A program made the position numbers and the translations under genes. Below are positions 32,797 through 42,004 of a stretch of 64,000 bases of DNA, one piece after another. The notes beneath the pieces were generated by a model. That model saw only the letters and a program-made list of their open reading frames with translations, was not told the DNA's origin and searched no databases. How positions within the stretch are numbered: the stretch's first letter is position 1; every line of letters begins with the position of its first letter. The stretch spans positions 26,382-90,381 of the forward strand of contig CALLPC010000004.1 of assembly GCA_938015525.1 (NCBI GenBank), written 5' to 3'. Origin of the DNA: an uncultured Dehalococcoidia bacterium. Its GTDB lineage: Bacteria > Chloroflexota > Dehalococcoidia > Tepidiformales > Tepidiformaceae.

Positions 32797-34485
32797 TCAG
32801 GCCCAGACGGCATCGATGAGGGCATCGGGGATGTCGAAGACGGCGGGGCCGTCGGGGAGGTGGAGAGGTTCTTCGTGGAGCCAGCGGGGGAGGCGGTCGT
32901 CGGCCCGGGTGAAGCCGGCGCGGCGGTTGAACTCGCGCTCGGCGTCGATGGCTTCGCGCGCCATGCGGAGGATGGCCTCGTCGTCGCAGGGGGTGGCGAA
33001 GCGGGCGGCGGTGAGGGCGGCGAGGTCGGCGGGGAGGGCGTTGGTGAACTGGCAGACGCCGGCGGAATCGATGGCCATCATGACGAGCTGTTCGTGGCGG
33101 CTCTGTTTGACGAGGGTTTCGGGGTTGACGTTGCGGGCGGTGACCATGCCGGCGGTGTGGTCGGCGCCCTGGGGGCTGGTGGCGTAGGTGATGCCCATGC
33201 CCTTGAGGGTGCGGGGCTCCCAGGCGGGGAGGCCCTGGCCTTTGACGGCGGGGACGCGGTCGATGCCGAAGGTGCGGGCGGTGTGGACGGTGCCGTTGCC
33301 GATGATGCGGCCGAGGGGGGTGCCGGCGCGGACCTCTTCGAGGAGGCGTTTGGTGCCTTCCCAGTCGCCCCAGGGGAGGATGCCGGCTTCCATGGCGAGG
33401 CCGATGGCGTTGCCGACCTCGATGGTGTCGAGGCCGATGTCGTCGCAGAGGCGGTCGAGCTCGGCGACGGCGTCGGCGGGGCCGATTTCGAGGTTGGAGC
33501 CAAGGAGGGCGATGGTTTCGAACTCGAGGGCGGTGGTGACGTGGCGGCCGTGGTCGTCGTTGAAGAGGATGGCGCACTTGATGATGCAGCCGGCCATGCA
33601 GGGGAGCATTTTGCCGCCGCGGGCAGCGCCGAGCTCTTCGATGTACTGGCCGGAGATGGTGTGGGCGTGTTCCCAGGTGCCGAAGCGGTGGTTGCGGGTG
33701 GGCATGGACTGGATGGTGTCGCGGTTGACGAAGCGGACGACGCCGGCGGTGCCGACGGTGGAGAGGTTGCGGGTGCGGGGGTCTTCGAGGACGAGTTTCG
33801 AAAAGCGGGTGACCTGCTGGCGGAAGTCGTCCTTGCGGTGGGCAGGGAGGGTGCGGGGTGCGCCGGTGTCATCGACGACGATGGCTTTGAGGCCCTTGGC
33901 GGCCATGACGGCACCGGGGCCGCCGCGAGCGGCGTGGCGGGTTGGGCGGCCTTCGGGGTCGGTGACGGCGACGGATGCGGCGGCGAGCCGGTGTTCGCCG
34001 GCGGGGCCGATGGTGGCGGCGGCGCGGGTGGCGGCGGCCTCGCCGACGAGCTCGCGGTGGAGGTCGTAGTTGGAGCGGCCGGCGAGATCGTCGGCGGGCT
34101 GGAGGCGGACGCCGTCGCGGTCGATATCGAGGCGCTGCCAGCTGGAGGGGGAGCTGCCGGAGATGACGATGGCGGCGATGCCGAGGCGGGCGAGGCGGTG
34201 GCCGAGCTGGCCGCCGACGTTGGCTTCCTTGATGCCGCCGGTGAGGGGGCTCTTGAAGACGAAGGATGTGCGGCCGCTGGTGGTGACGGCGGTGCCGCCG
34301 AGGAAGCCGGGGCAGATGGCGAGGGCCGCGGCGGGGTGGAGCGGGTGGATGGTCGGGTCGGTCTCCTCGAGGAGGAGGCGGGCGCCGAGGGCGCGGCCGC
34401 CGAGGAGGCGATAGCGCCCCGGGACGGGCTCTTCGGTGATCGCGCCCGCGGTCATGTCGACCCGGACGATGCGGCCAGTATCCAT
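32797..34485 (-). CDS. Tungsten-dependent aldehyde ferredoxin oxidoreductase family protein
   Basis: A 562-residue protein that oxidises aldehydes to acids with a tungstopterin and a [4Fe-4S] cluster. Visible are the N-terminal DMTAG, GGRALGARLLLEE, TSGRTSFVFKSPLTGGIKEANVGG and the RHAARGGPGAVMAAKGLKAIVV stretch (split here), all typical. Cluster Cys are at about 296, 300 and 304 (CMAGCIIKC) with a fourth near 479; the usual first gap is two residues, here three. Substrate is unknown. It heads an operon with an enoyl-CoA hydratase and a thioesterase, which suggests acid or CoA-ester handling after aldehyde oxidation. Confidence 0.9.
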   Translation of the reverse strand: MDTGRIVRVDMTAGAITEEPVPGRYRLLGGRALGARLLLEETDPTIHPLHPAAALAICPGFLGGTAVTTSGRTSFVFKSPLTGGIKEANVGGQLGHRLARLGIAAIVISGSSPSSWQRLDIDRDGVRLQPADDLAGRSNYDLHRELVGEAAATRAAATIGPAGEHRLAAASVAVTDPEGRPTRHAARGGPGAVMAAKGLKAIVVDDTGAPRTLPAHRKDDFRQQVTRFSKLVLEDPRTRNLSTVGTAGVVRFVNRDTIQSMPTRNHRFGTWEHAHTISGQYIEELGAARGGKMLPCMAGCIIKCAILFNDDHGRHVTTALEFETIALLGSNLEIGPADAVAELDRLCDDIGLDTIEVGNAIGLAMEAGILPWGDWEGTKRLLEEVRAGTPLGRIIGNGTVHTARTFGIDRVPAVKGQGLPAWEPRTLKGMGITYATSPQGADHTAGMVTARNVNPETLVKQSRHEQLVMMAIDSAGVCQFTNALPADLAALTAARFATPCDDEAILRMAREAIDAEREFNRRAGFTRADDRLPRWLHEEPLHLPDGPAVFDIPDALIDAVWA

Positions 34486-34579
34486 GAGGGCTCCGGGGTG
34501 GGTGTTTATGTAGCGGGCATCGTACACAACGTGCGGGGCCCGGTCAGCGGGGCGGGGGCAGGAGCGGGAGGGACGCCGG

Positions 34580-34591
34580 TATACTCTGGCC
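34580..34591 (+). promoter_or_regulatory. Leaderless-type -10 (TATACT, 6 nt from ATG)
   Basis: TATACT at 34580-34585 lies six bases before the ATG at 34592, in the divergent region with the aldehyde oxidoreductase. Confidence 0.55.
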
Positions 34592-35728
34592 ATGCGATGG
34601 TGGGAGCCGGAACGGATTCTCGGCGGAGAGGTGGTGGAGCTCGCCCGGGCGACAGCGGCCGATTCGGAGGCGCGGAGCGCGCTGGTGCCGGAGGCGGTGG
34701 CGGCGATCGTGGAGCGGGGGTGGTTCAAGGCGTGGGTGCCGCGTGAGTTCGGGGGGCTGGAGCTGGACCTGGAGGCGGGCCTGCGGCTGTTCGAGGCGGC
34801 GGGCTGGGCGGACGGGTCGTTCGGGTGGAGCGTGATGATTGGCGCCGGGGGCGGGGTGTTCGCCGGGCTGATGCGGGAGGCGACGGCGCATGCCGTGTTC
34901 GACCGGAGGGAGGCGGTCATCGCCGGGTCGGGGAACCCGCGGGGGAGGGCGGAGCGGGTGCCGGGCGGGTTCCGGGTAAACGGCCGGTGGGCATGGGCGA
35001 GCGGTGCGCCGTGGGCGACGACATTCACGGCGAACTGCGTGGTGACGGAGGGCGGCGTCCCGGTGGAGGGGGCGGGCGGTGGGCCGCTCATCCGGGCGAT
35101 GGCGTTCGAGCCGGGCCAGGTCCGCATCCTGGAGACGTGGGATGCGAACGGGATGCGGGGGACGGCGAGCCACGACATGGAGGTGGTGGAGGCGTTCGTG
35201 CCGGAGGAGCGGATGTTTTCGGTGTTCGAGGGGGAGCCATGGCACCCGGGGACGGTGTTCCGGGTGCCGTTCGTGGAGTTCGCGGAGGCGACGACGGCGT
35301 CGGTGCTGCCGGGGATTGCGCTGCGGCTGTTCGAGCTGGTGGCGGACTCGGTACGGGAGCGGACCGAGTACGGGGGGCCGCGGCTGCTGGCGGAGCGGGA
35401 CGACGTGCGGGCGCGGCTGGCGGACGCCCTCGTCGGGGTGGAGGCGGGGCGGACGCTGCTGTTCGACGCGGCGCGGGAGACGTGGCGGGAGGCTGAGGGC
35501 GGGCGGCCCGGGGCGGCGACGCTGGCGCGGCTTTCGCTGGGGGCGAACTTCGCCGCGTCGAGTGCGCTGCGGGCCGGGGGGCTGCTGGCGCCGCTCGGCG
35601 GGATGGGGCTGAACCAGCGCGCCAGCGAGGCGGGGCGGGCGTGGCGGGACCTGATGACGGCGGGCCAGCACGGGGCCATCCGGGCGACGGTGCTGGCCGG
35701 GCGGGGGGCGGAGCTGCTCGCCGGCTGA
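34592..35728 (+). CDS. Acyl-CoA-dehydrogenase-fold flavoenzyme (HsaA/DszC-type monooxygenase-like)
   Basis: A 378-residue protein of the acyl-CoA dehydrogenase superfamily but lacking the catalytic Glu motif seen in the dehydrogenases at 1766 and 40798. The N-terminus (FKAWVPREFGGLELD), GGFRVNGRWAWASGAPWAT and the absence of a GGTSEI tail resemble group D flavin monooxygenases (HsaA, DszC, HpaB-like). A partner flavin reductase is not seen nearby. It may oxygenate an aromatic or heterocyclic substrate. It starts at a leaderless-type promoter, divergent from the aldehyde oxidoreductase operon. Confidence 0.75.
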   Translation: MRWWEPERILGGEVVELARATAADSEARSALVPEAVAAIVERGWFKAWVPREFGGLELDLEAGLRLFEAAGWADGSFGWSVMIGAGGGVFAGLMREATAHAVFDRREAVIAGSGNPRGRAERVPGGFRVNGRWAWASGAPWATTFTANCVVTEGGVPVEGAGGGPLIRAMAFEPGQVRILETWDANGMRGTASHDMEVVEAFVPEERMFSVFEGEPWHPGTVFRVPFVEFAEATTASVLPGIALRLFELVADSVRERTEYGGPRLLAERDDVRARLADALVGVEAGRTLLFDAARETWREAEGGRPGAATLARLSLGANFAASSALRAGGLLAPLGGMGLNQRASEAGRAWRDLMTAGQHGAIRATVLAGRGAELLAG

Positions 35729-35749
35729 GGCGGGTTCGAGCCGGGCGTT

Positions 35750-35761
35750 TATACTCGCGGC
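35750..35761 (+). promoter_or_regulatory. Leaderless-type -10 (TATACT, 6 nt from ATG)
   Basis: TATACT at 35750-35755 lies six bases before the pdxA ATG at 35762. Confidence 0.55.
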
Positions 35762-36724
35762 ATGGGCCGGCCGCACCTGCTGCTCACGGTGGGGGACCCG
35801 AACGGTATCGGGCCGGAGGTGACGGCGAAGGCGCTGGCGCGAGACGACGTCCGGGCTGCAGCGGACGTGACCGTGGTGGGGCTCCGGTCGGTGGTGGAGC
35901 CGTGGCTGGGGCGGTACGGGGCGGCGGGGGTGGATATCGTGGAGCCGGCGCGGGCCGACAGGTTCGTCGTGCGGTACGGGAGGGTGGATGGGGAGGCCGG
36001 GCGCCTGGCGCACCGGTGGGTGGAGTGGGCGGCGGAGGCGTGCCTGGCTGGCCGGGCCGACGGGATGGTGACGGGGCCGGTGAACAAGGCGGCATTCGCG
36101 GCGGCGGGCATCATGGAGATGGGGCACCAGGAGGTCCTCCGGCGGGTGTCCGGGGTCGGGGAGGTGGTGACGATGCTGGTCTCGGGGCGGCTGCGCTGCG
36201 TCCACCTGAGCACTCACAAGCCGTTACGGGAGGCGTGTGCGTACGCGACGCGGGAGAACGTGCGCCGGGTGGTGCTGCTAACGGACCGGGAGTTTCGGCG
36301 GTGGGGGTTTGCGGCCCCGCGGATTGCGGTGGCGGCGCTGAACCCGCACGCCGGCGAGGGCGGGCTGATCGGGCGGGAGGAGCTGGAGGAGCTCGGGCCG
36401 GCAGTCGCGGATGCGCGGGCGGCGGGGGTGGACGCACGGGGGCCGTTGCCGGCGGATTCGGTGTTTACCCGGGCGATTGCGGGGGAGTTCGACGCGGTGG
36501 TGGTGATGTACCACGACCAGGGGCACATCGCGGTGAAGGTGCACGGGTTCGAGCGGAGCGTGAGCGTGAACCTGGGGCTGCCGTTCGTGCGGACGAGCGT
36601 GGACCACGGGACAGCGTTCGACATCGCGGGTCGGGGCGTCGCGAGCGGGGAGAGCATGGCGGAGGCGGTGCTCCTGGCAGCCCGGCTGGCGGCAGGACAG
36701 GGGCTGGGAGAGGGGGCGGGGTGA
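35762..36724 (+). CDS. pdxA: 4-hydroxythreonine-4-phosphate dehydrogenase family protein
   Basis: NAD-dependent enzyme of DXP-type pyridoxal phosphate synthesis. In 320 residues are GDPNGIGPEVTAKAL, TGPVNKAAF, metal His in MGHQEVL, STHKPL, ALNPHAGEGG and MYHDQGHIAVK, matching PdxA. PdxA-like paralogs (PdxA2) act in other catabolic routes and cannot be excluded. pdxJ is not adjacent. Its stop overlaps the GTG of the NnrS-like gene (GTGA). Confidence 0.9.
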   Translation: MGRPHLLLTVGDPNGIGPEVTAKALARDDVRAAADVTVVGLRSVVEPWLGRYGAAGVDIVEPARADRFVVRYGRVDGEAGRLAHRWVEWAAEACLAGRADGMVTGPVNKAAFAAAGIMEMGHQEVLRRVSGVGEVVTMLVSGRLRCVHLSTHKPLREACAYATRENVRRVVLLTDREFRRWGFAAPRIAVAALNPHAGEGGLIGREELEELGPAVADARAAGVDARGPLPADSVFTRAIAGEFDAVVVMYHDQGHIAVKVHGFERSVSVNLGLPFVRTSVDHGTAFDIAGRGVASGESMAEAVLLAARLAAGQGLGEGAG

Positions 36725-38109
36725 GCCGGGCGGGGGAGATACCGCTGGAGCCCCCGCTGGTACGCGGGGCAGGCGCGGAACCGGCGAAGGAGGACCGGAC
36801 GTACCTCGGCTACATGGCGGCGGCGCTGGCGAGCGCCCTGCTCGGGGGGTTCGCACTCGCGGCCTGGATGCCGCTGGCGGCGACGGAGGCAGTCCCGGGA
36901 GTCGAGCGAGCGCCCCGGCTGGTGCAGGCGCACGGCTGGCTGCAGCTGCAGGGGTGGGCGGGGCTATTCGTCGCGGGGATGGCGATCCGCATCGTGCCGC
37001 GGTTTGCGGGGCGGCGGCCGGTGCCGGCCCGGGTGACGGTTCCGTTGCTGGGGCTGCTGGTTGCGCCGCTGGTGGTGCGGCTGTTCGCCGTGCCGTGGCT
37101 GGATGGGGAGGCAGCCGGGGCGGCGGCGCTGGTGGCGGGGATACTGACGGCGGCGGGGTGCGCGGGGGTGGCTGCCGTGCTGGGCCACGTGCTGGCACGC
37201 GGGCGGCGGGGTCGGGAGGCGTGGCGGTGGTTCGCGGCGGCCGGGGCGGTGTGGTGGCTGGCATGGGCGCCGCTGGCGGCGTGGTGGGGGTGGCGGGCAG
37301 CTGGCGGGGACGGGCTCGCCCCGGCGGCGTTCGACGATGCGCTGGCGTGGGCGGTGATGCTCGGGCCGGTGGGGAATTTCATCCTCGGGGTGCAGAGCCG
37401 GTCGGTGCCGGTGTTTTTCGGGCGGCGGCCGCCCCCGGCCAGGGTGATGGCGGGGCCGGGGCTGCTGCTGAACGGCGGTGCGGGCCTGCTGGTGCTTGCG
37501 ATGGGCCTGGACGGCGGGGGAGCCGCCCGGCTGGCGGGAGCCGGGCTGGTACTGGGCGGGCTGGGCCTCTGCTGGGGGCTGCCGCTGGCAGGGGCGGTAC
37601 GGGGGAGGGCGCACCGTCTCCGGCCCCGGGCCCGGCCGGCGGCGCGTTTCGTGCTGGCGGCGAACCTCGCCGGCGTGGCCGCCGGGCTGCTCATGGCCGC
37701 AGGGGGCACGGCGATGGTCGCCGAGGGTGGGTATGCGGCGGCGCCGCTCCGGGATGCGGCACGGCACCTCTTCGGGCTCGGGCCGATTACGCTGCTCATC
37801 CTGGGGATGGCGCGGCTGATCGCGCCGGTCTTCGCCGTGGCGCGGACCGAGAGCCGGGCGCCCGGCTGGCTCGAGCGGGCGCCGTTCTGGCTGCTGCTGG
37901 CAGCGCTGGGCATCCGGGCCGCAGCCGGGCTCGCTTCGGGGGCGGTATCGTACGACGCGTGGATGCACGCTTCGGCGGTGGCGGGCGCGCTGAGCTGGCT
38001 GGCGGTCGGAATCTTCGCTGCTGACGTGCTGCGGGCGGTGCGGAACGAGCGTCGCACCCTCGCCGCGATCGAGACGGCGGCGCTGGGTCCGGGGGGCAGG
38101 GCTCAGTAG
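36721..38109 (+). CDS. NnrS-family haem/copper-dependent membrane protein
   Basis: A 462-residue polytopic membrane protein with about 12 helices. The conserved NnrS elements are AHGWLQLQGWAGLFVAGMAIRIVPRF near the N-terminus, VGNFILGVQSRSVPVFFGRRPP and GLGPITLLILGMARLIAPVF. NnrS proteins bind haem and copper and are made in response to nitric oxide, protecting metal centres; the exact chemistry is not settled. The GTG start lies within the pdxA stop, so they are coupled. The 3' end overlaps the convergent DinB gene by 7 bases. Confidence 0.82.
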   Translation: MSRAGEIPLEPPLVRGAGAEPAKEDRTYLGYMAAALASALLGGFALAAWMPLAATEAVPGVERAPRLVQAHGWLQLQGWAGLFVAGMAIRIVPRFAGRRPVPARVTVPLLGLLVAPLVVRLFAVPWLDGEAAGAAALVAGILTAAGCAGVAAVLGHVLARGRRGREAWRWFAAAGAVWWLAWAPLAAWWGWRAAGGDGLAPAAFDDALAWAVMLGPVGNFILGVQSRSVPVFFGRRPPPARVMAGPGLLLNGGAGLLVLAMGLDGGGAARLAGAGLVLGGLGLCWGLPLAGAVRGRAHRLRPRARPAARFVLAANLAGVAAGLLMAAGGTAMVAEGGYAAAPLRDAARHLFGLGPITLLILGMARLIAPVFAVARTESRAPGWLERAPFWLLLAALGIRAAAGLASGAVSYDAWMHASAVAGALSWLAVGIFAADVLRAVRNERRTLAAIETAALGPGGRAQ

Positions 38110-38636
38110 GGGAGGCCGGGGAGGCCGAGGAGGGTGCGGGCATAGCTGGCGCGGCCGAGGTGGCCGTTGCCGTGGCCGATGAGGCCGTGGAGGATCGCCT
38201 CGATGCGGGGCACGGGGCCCCAGGGCCGGATGACCTGGACTTCGCTGAGGTAGGTTTCGCTCATGGCGGCGATGCGGGGAACGACGGCGGCGCGGACGGC
38301 GCGGGTGTAATCATCGAATTCGGCCGGCGGCGGGAAGCGCATGCTGTAGGCGTCGCGCGGGTCCTGGCCGGTGCCCTGGTCGACGCGGGGGAGGTTCCAG
38401 CGCTCGTGGAACGCGTGCTGGAGCCAGACAGGCTGTTCGCGTTCGAAGACGAAGTGGACGATGTTGTCGATGGTGCGGACGACGTGCCAGACGTCCCAGC
38501 CGATGGAGTTGGTGAGGCCGCCGCGGGTATCGCAGAGCTGCTCGACGGTGAGGCCGTCGGTGGCGCGGAGGGCGTAGTCGAGGACGCGGCCGACGACGAC
38601 CGCGAGCTGGGTGGGGGTATCGGGCGGGTTGCCCAT
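38103..38636 (-). CDS. DinB-like metal-binding protein
   Basis: A 177-residue DinB-superfamily protein with His ligands in IGWDVWHVVRTIDNIVHFVFE and ILHGLIGHGNGHLGRASY. Not closely similar to the other DinB gene at 25502. It might be a thiol-dependent transferase. ATG 38636 is where similarity starts. Divergent from the PAS kinase gene. Confidence 0.75.
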   Translation of the reverse strand: MGNPPDTPTQLAVVVGRVLDYALRATDGLTVEQLCDTRGGLTNSIGWDVWHVVRTIDNIVHFVFEREQPVWLQHAFHERWNLPRVDQGTGQDPRDAYSMRFPPPAEFDDYTRAVRAAVVPRIAAMSETYLSEVQVIRPWGPVPRIEAILHGLIGHGNGHLGRASYARTLLGLPGLPY

Positions 38637-38749
38637 GCCGGGGAGATTTGGAGGGGTGGTCACCGGGGCGGACCTCGCGCGAGAGGGTGACCGGATTCTG
38701 CCAGAGGCAGCGCCAGCGCGGTGGACCCGCGCCATTTTGGAAGCGACGG

Positions 38750-40720
38750 ATGGGGATTTTCCTGATGACGGGCGGAGAGACCGGGAACGATAATGCGGGC
38801 GCGATGCCGGACGCAGGACCGGGCGGCGGTTCGGGCGCCTCCCGCGTGGCGGAGGAGCTCTTCCGGGCTGCGCTGGAGGCGGCACCGGACGGGATTGTCG
38901 TCGTGGATAGGGACGGGCGGGCCGTCCTGTGGAATGCGGCCTTCCTCGCGATGTGGGAGCTGAGCGACGACGTGATGCGGCTACCGCGCCCGGAGCAGCG
39001 GCGGGCCGCGGCGGCCCGGCTGGTGGACGACCCGGAGGCGTTCCTGGCGGAGGCCGCTGAGGTCGCGGTCGCACCGGGCGCGGTGCTCCACCGGATGGTC
39101 GAACTGGTCGACGGGCGGACGCTGGAGATGCATTCGCGGCCGCTGGAGCTGGCGGACGGGCGCGCGGGACGCATTTGGTACTACCGGGATGTGACGGAGC
39201 TGGTCCGGGCGCGGGAGGAGCTGGCGACGGCGAGCAGGATGGCGGACGCGCAGTTCGAAGGAGCGCCGTTCGGCATCATCGTGGTGGGGATGGACGGGCG
39301 GTTCCTGCGGGCGAACCGGCGGTTCTTCGAAGTCACGGGGCTGGACGAGACCTGGACCCGGCTGCCGGTGGCGGAGCGGATGGCGCGGCTCGAGGAGCTG
39401 GCGAAGGACATCGGACGGGCGCGGGCGTTCAATCGGCGGTGGCGGAGTGCGCCGAATCAGCGGTACAGCGAGGTATTCGAGGCGACGGACGGGCGGTACG
39501 TGCGGGTATCGACACAGCCGCTGCTGGATGGCGGCGGGGCGGTGCTGGGGCAGGTGTTCTTCTACGAAGACGTGACGGGGGAGGAGGAGGCGCGGATGGC
39601 GCTGGCGGCGCAGGAGGAGCGGCTGCGGCGGCTGGTGGACGGGCTCGAGGTAGGGGTGGTGGTGGTGATGCGGGACGGGCGGTTTGCGATGGCGAACCCG
39701 GCGGCAGCGCGCTTAGTCGGATACGCGGCGGAGGAGCTGGCGAAACGGGCGCTCAGCGACGGCGGCTGGAGGGCGACGCGGGAGGACGGGAGCCCGATGC
39801 CGCTCGAGGAGTTCCCGGCGATGCGGGTGTTTGCGACGGGTGAGCCGGTGCGCGATGCGGTGATGGGGGTAACCCGGGGGGACGGGAGCCGGGCGTGGCT
39901 GCTGGCAGCGGCGAGCCCGCTGGCGCGGGACGGGGAGGGCAGGGTCACGGCGGTGGTGACGACGTTCTCGGACATCACGTCGCAGCGGGAGCTGGAGGAG
40001 GCGAAAGCGCGGGCACGGCACCTGGAGAGCCTTTCGGCGCTGGCAGCCGGGGTGGCGCACCGGCTGAACAACCACCTGACTGCCGTGCTCGGGAACGCGT
40101 GGCTGGTTGCGCGGGGGGAGAACCTGACGGAGGAGCAGCGGCAGTCGCTGGCGGAGGTGGAGGCGGTGGTGCGGGAGGCGGCCGCGCTGGTGCGGGACCT
40201 GCGGGCCTACGCTGCCGTGAGGGAGGGTGCGACGGGGCGGTGCGAGGTGAACCGGTGCATCGAGCGGGCGCTCGAGCGGTTCGGGCCGGGGGAGCGCCGG
40301 CGGCTTTCGGTGACGCTGGCGGCGAGCCTGCCCCCGGTGGAGGGGGAGGGGGAGGCGCTGGCGCAAGCGGTCGCGCACCTGGTCGAGAACGCGCTGGAGG
40401 CGGGGCCCGGGGTGGTGGAGCTGCGGACGGGGGTGGTGGGGCGGGAGCTGCGCCCGCGGCGGCCGCACCGGTGGGAGCCGTGCGTGCCGGGGAAGGGGGA
40501 GTACGTGGCGGTGTTCGTGGAAGACGCGGGGGAGGGCATGGGGGAGGAGGTGCTGGGGAGGGCGTTCGAACCGTTCTTCTCGAAGCGGTTCGACGGGCGG
40601 GGCCTGGGGCTGGCGGCGGCGCTCGGCATCGCCCGGCGGTACGGGGGATACATCGGGCTGGAATCGGCGCCGGGGCGCGGGACCCTGGCGGTCCTGCTGC
40701 TGCAGCCGGCGCGGGGGTAG
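38750..40720 (+). CDS. Orphan sensor histidine kinase with three PAS domains
   Basis: A 656-residue cytoplasmic kinase. PAS domains lie at about 35-150 (ALEAAPDGIVVVDRDGRAVLWN), 170-290 (FEGAPFGIIVVGMDGRFLRANRRFF) and 295-415 (VDGLEVGVVVVMRDGRFAMANPAAARLVGY). The dimerisation box is AAGVAHRLNNHLTAVLGNA with phospho-acceptor His437; Arg-Leu replaces the usual acidic-Phe/Leu pair. The ATPase domain has HLVENALEAG (N box), EDAGEGMG (G1) and GRGLGLAAALGIA (G2). No transmembrane segment and no response regulator next door. The start is ATG 38750 with GGAAG upstream; 38765 and 38804 are alternatives. Confidence 0.85.
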   Translation: MGIFLMTGGETGNDNAGAMPDAGPGGGSGASRVAEELFRAALEAAPDGIVVVDRDGRAVLWNAAFLAMWELSDDVMRLPRPEQRRAAAARLVDDPEAFLAEAAEVAVAPGAVLHRMVELVDGRTLEMHSRPLELADGRAGRIWYYRDVTELVRAREELATASRMADAQFEGAPFGIIVVGMDGRFLRANRRFFEVTGLDETWTRLPVAERMARLEELAKDIGRARAFNRRWRSAPNQRYSEVFEATDGRYVRVSTQPLLDGGGAVLGQVFFYEDVTGEEEARMALAAQEERLRRLVDGLEVGVVVVMRDGRFAMANPAAARLVGYAAEELAKRALSDGGWRATREDGSPMPLEEFPAMRVFATGEPVRDAVMGVTRGDGSRAWLLAAASPLARDGEGRVTAVVTTFSDITSQRELEEAKARARHLESLSALAAGVAHRLNNHLTAVLGNAWLVARGENLTEEQRQSLAEVEAVVREAAALVRDLRAYAAVREGATGRCEVNRCIERALERFGPGERRRLSVTLAASLPPVEGEGEALAQAVAHLVENALEAGPGVVELRTGVVGRELRPRRPHRWEPCVPGKGEYVAVFVEDAGEGMGEEVLGRAFEPFFSKRFDGRGLGLAAALGIARRYGGYIGLESAPGRGTLAVLLLQPARG

Positions 40721-40797
40721 ACGGCCGCGCCGGCTGCCATGCCTTTTGGGGTGGGGCGTGGTTCAATAGCCGGCGAAGCTCGAGGGGGGACGCCCGG

Positions 40798-41961
40798 ATG
40801 GATTTCGCACTGAGTGATGAGCACCGGCTGATCAAGGAGACGGCGCGGCGCATCGCCCGGGAGGTGATTGCGCCGCGGGCGAAGGAGGTCGACGAGACGG
40901 GGGAGTACCCGCACGACTTCTTCGAGGCGTTCAAGCGGGCGGGGCTGCTGGGGATGGCGATCCCGGAATCGATGGGCGGGACGGGGAACGGGATTTTGCC
41001 GCTCTGCCTGGCGATTGAGGAGGTGGCGAAGTACGAGTGCGGGGCAGGGCTGATGCTGGTGCTGAGCGGGCTGCCGAGCCGGCCGATCGTCTTCGGGGGG
41101 ACGGCGGAGCAGCAGCAGCGCTGGCTGCCGGCGCTGGCGAGCGGGGAGGCGAAGGCGGCGTTCTGCCTGACGGAGCCGGACCACGGGTCGGACGCGGCGA
41201 ACCTGGAGACGCGGGCGGTGCGGGACGGGGACGACTACATCCTGAACGGGAACAAGGTGTACATCTCGGGCGGGACGGTAGCGGACTACCTGACGGTGTT
41301 CGCGCGGACGGGCGGCCCCGGTGCGAAGGGAATCAGCGCGTTCGTGGTGGATGCGCATGCGCCGGGGGTCCGGATCGACCGGACGGACGACAAGATGGGC
41401 GTCCGGAGTGTGCCGACGGCACACTTCAGTTTCCAGGACGTGCGGGTCCCGGCGGAGAACCTGCTCGGCGGGGTGGAGGGGCAGGGGTTCAACGTGGCGA
41501 TGCTGACGCTGAACTCGATGCGGCCGACGGTCGGCGCGCGGGGGGTCGGGCTGGCGGAAGGGGCAGCGGCCTACGCGCTGGAGTGGGCGCGGGAGCGGAA
41601 AGCGTTCGGGAGCTCGGTGATCGACTTCGAGGCGATCCAGTTCATGTTCGCGGATATGGCGATCCAGATTGAGGCGGCGCGGAACCTCGTGTACAAGGCG
41701 GCGTGGCTGGTGGACCAGGGGAAGTACACGCGAGAGTATGCCCATCACCTCTCGATTGCGAAGGCGTATGCGACGGAGGTGGCGAACCGGGTGGCGTTCG
41801 ATGCGCTCCAGGTGCTGGGGGCGCAGGGGTACATGAAGGACCACCCGCTGGAGCGGCACTACCGGGACGCGCGCCAGCTGATGATCGTGGAGGGGACGAG
41901 CCAGATTCAGCGGGTGGTGATCAGCCGGGCGCTCATCGACCGGAACCTGGTGTACGGCTAG
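40798..41961 (+). CDS. Acyl-CoA dehydrogenase
   Basis: FAD-dependent enzyme of 387 residues. It has FCLTEPDHGSDAANLETRA, the flavin motif ISGGTVADY region, RKAFGSSVIDFEAIQFMFADM and the catalytic Glu in MIVEGTSQIQRVVISRAL. It matches short/medium-chain or glutaryl-like dehydrogenases in length and motif order. CGAGGGGGG lies about a dozen bases upstream of the ATG. It follows the PAS kinase by 77 bases, but its relation to that gene is unclear. Confidence 0.92.
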   Translation: MDFALSDEHRLIKETARRIAREVIAPRAKEVDETGEYPHDFFEAFKRAGLLGMAIPESMGGTGNGILPLCLAIEEVAKYECGAGLMLVLSGLPSRPIVFGGTAEQQQRWLPALASGEAKAAFCLTEPDHGSDAANLETRAVRDGDDYILNGNKVYISGGTVADYLTVFARTGGPGAKGISAFVVDAHAPGVRIDRTDDKMGVRSVPTAHFSFQDVRVPAENLLGGVEGQGFNVAMLTLNSMRPTVGARGVGLAEGAAAYALEWARERKAFGSSVIDFEAIQFMFADMAIQIEAARNLVYKAAWLVDQGKYTREYAHHLSIAKAYATEVANRVAFDALQVLGAQGYMKDHPLERHYRDARQLMIVEGTSQIQRVVISRALIDRNLVYG

Positions 41962-41991
41962 GGGGTGGATTGCGGGGCATGGCTGCCGGCG

Positions 41992-42004
41992 TATGATGCG
42001 GGGC
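41992..42004 (+). promoter_or_regulatory. Leaderless-type -10 (TATGAT, 7 nt from ATG)
   Basis: TATGAT at 41992-41997 is followed by seven bases and the ATG at 42005. If correct, ATGs at 41993 and 41996 belong to the promoter and are not the start. Confidence 0.5.

Noticed and set aside
32749..34746. Open frame of 665 codons antisense to the aldehyde oxidoreductase
   Set aside because: Same low-complexity composition as other shadow frames. The opposite strand holds clear enzyme motifs.
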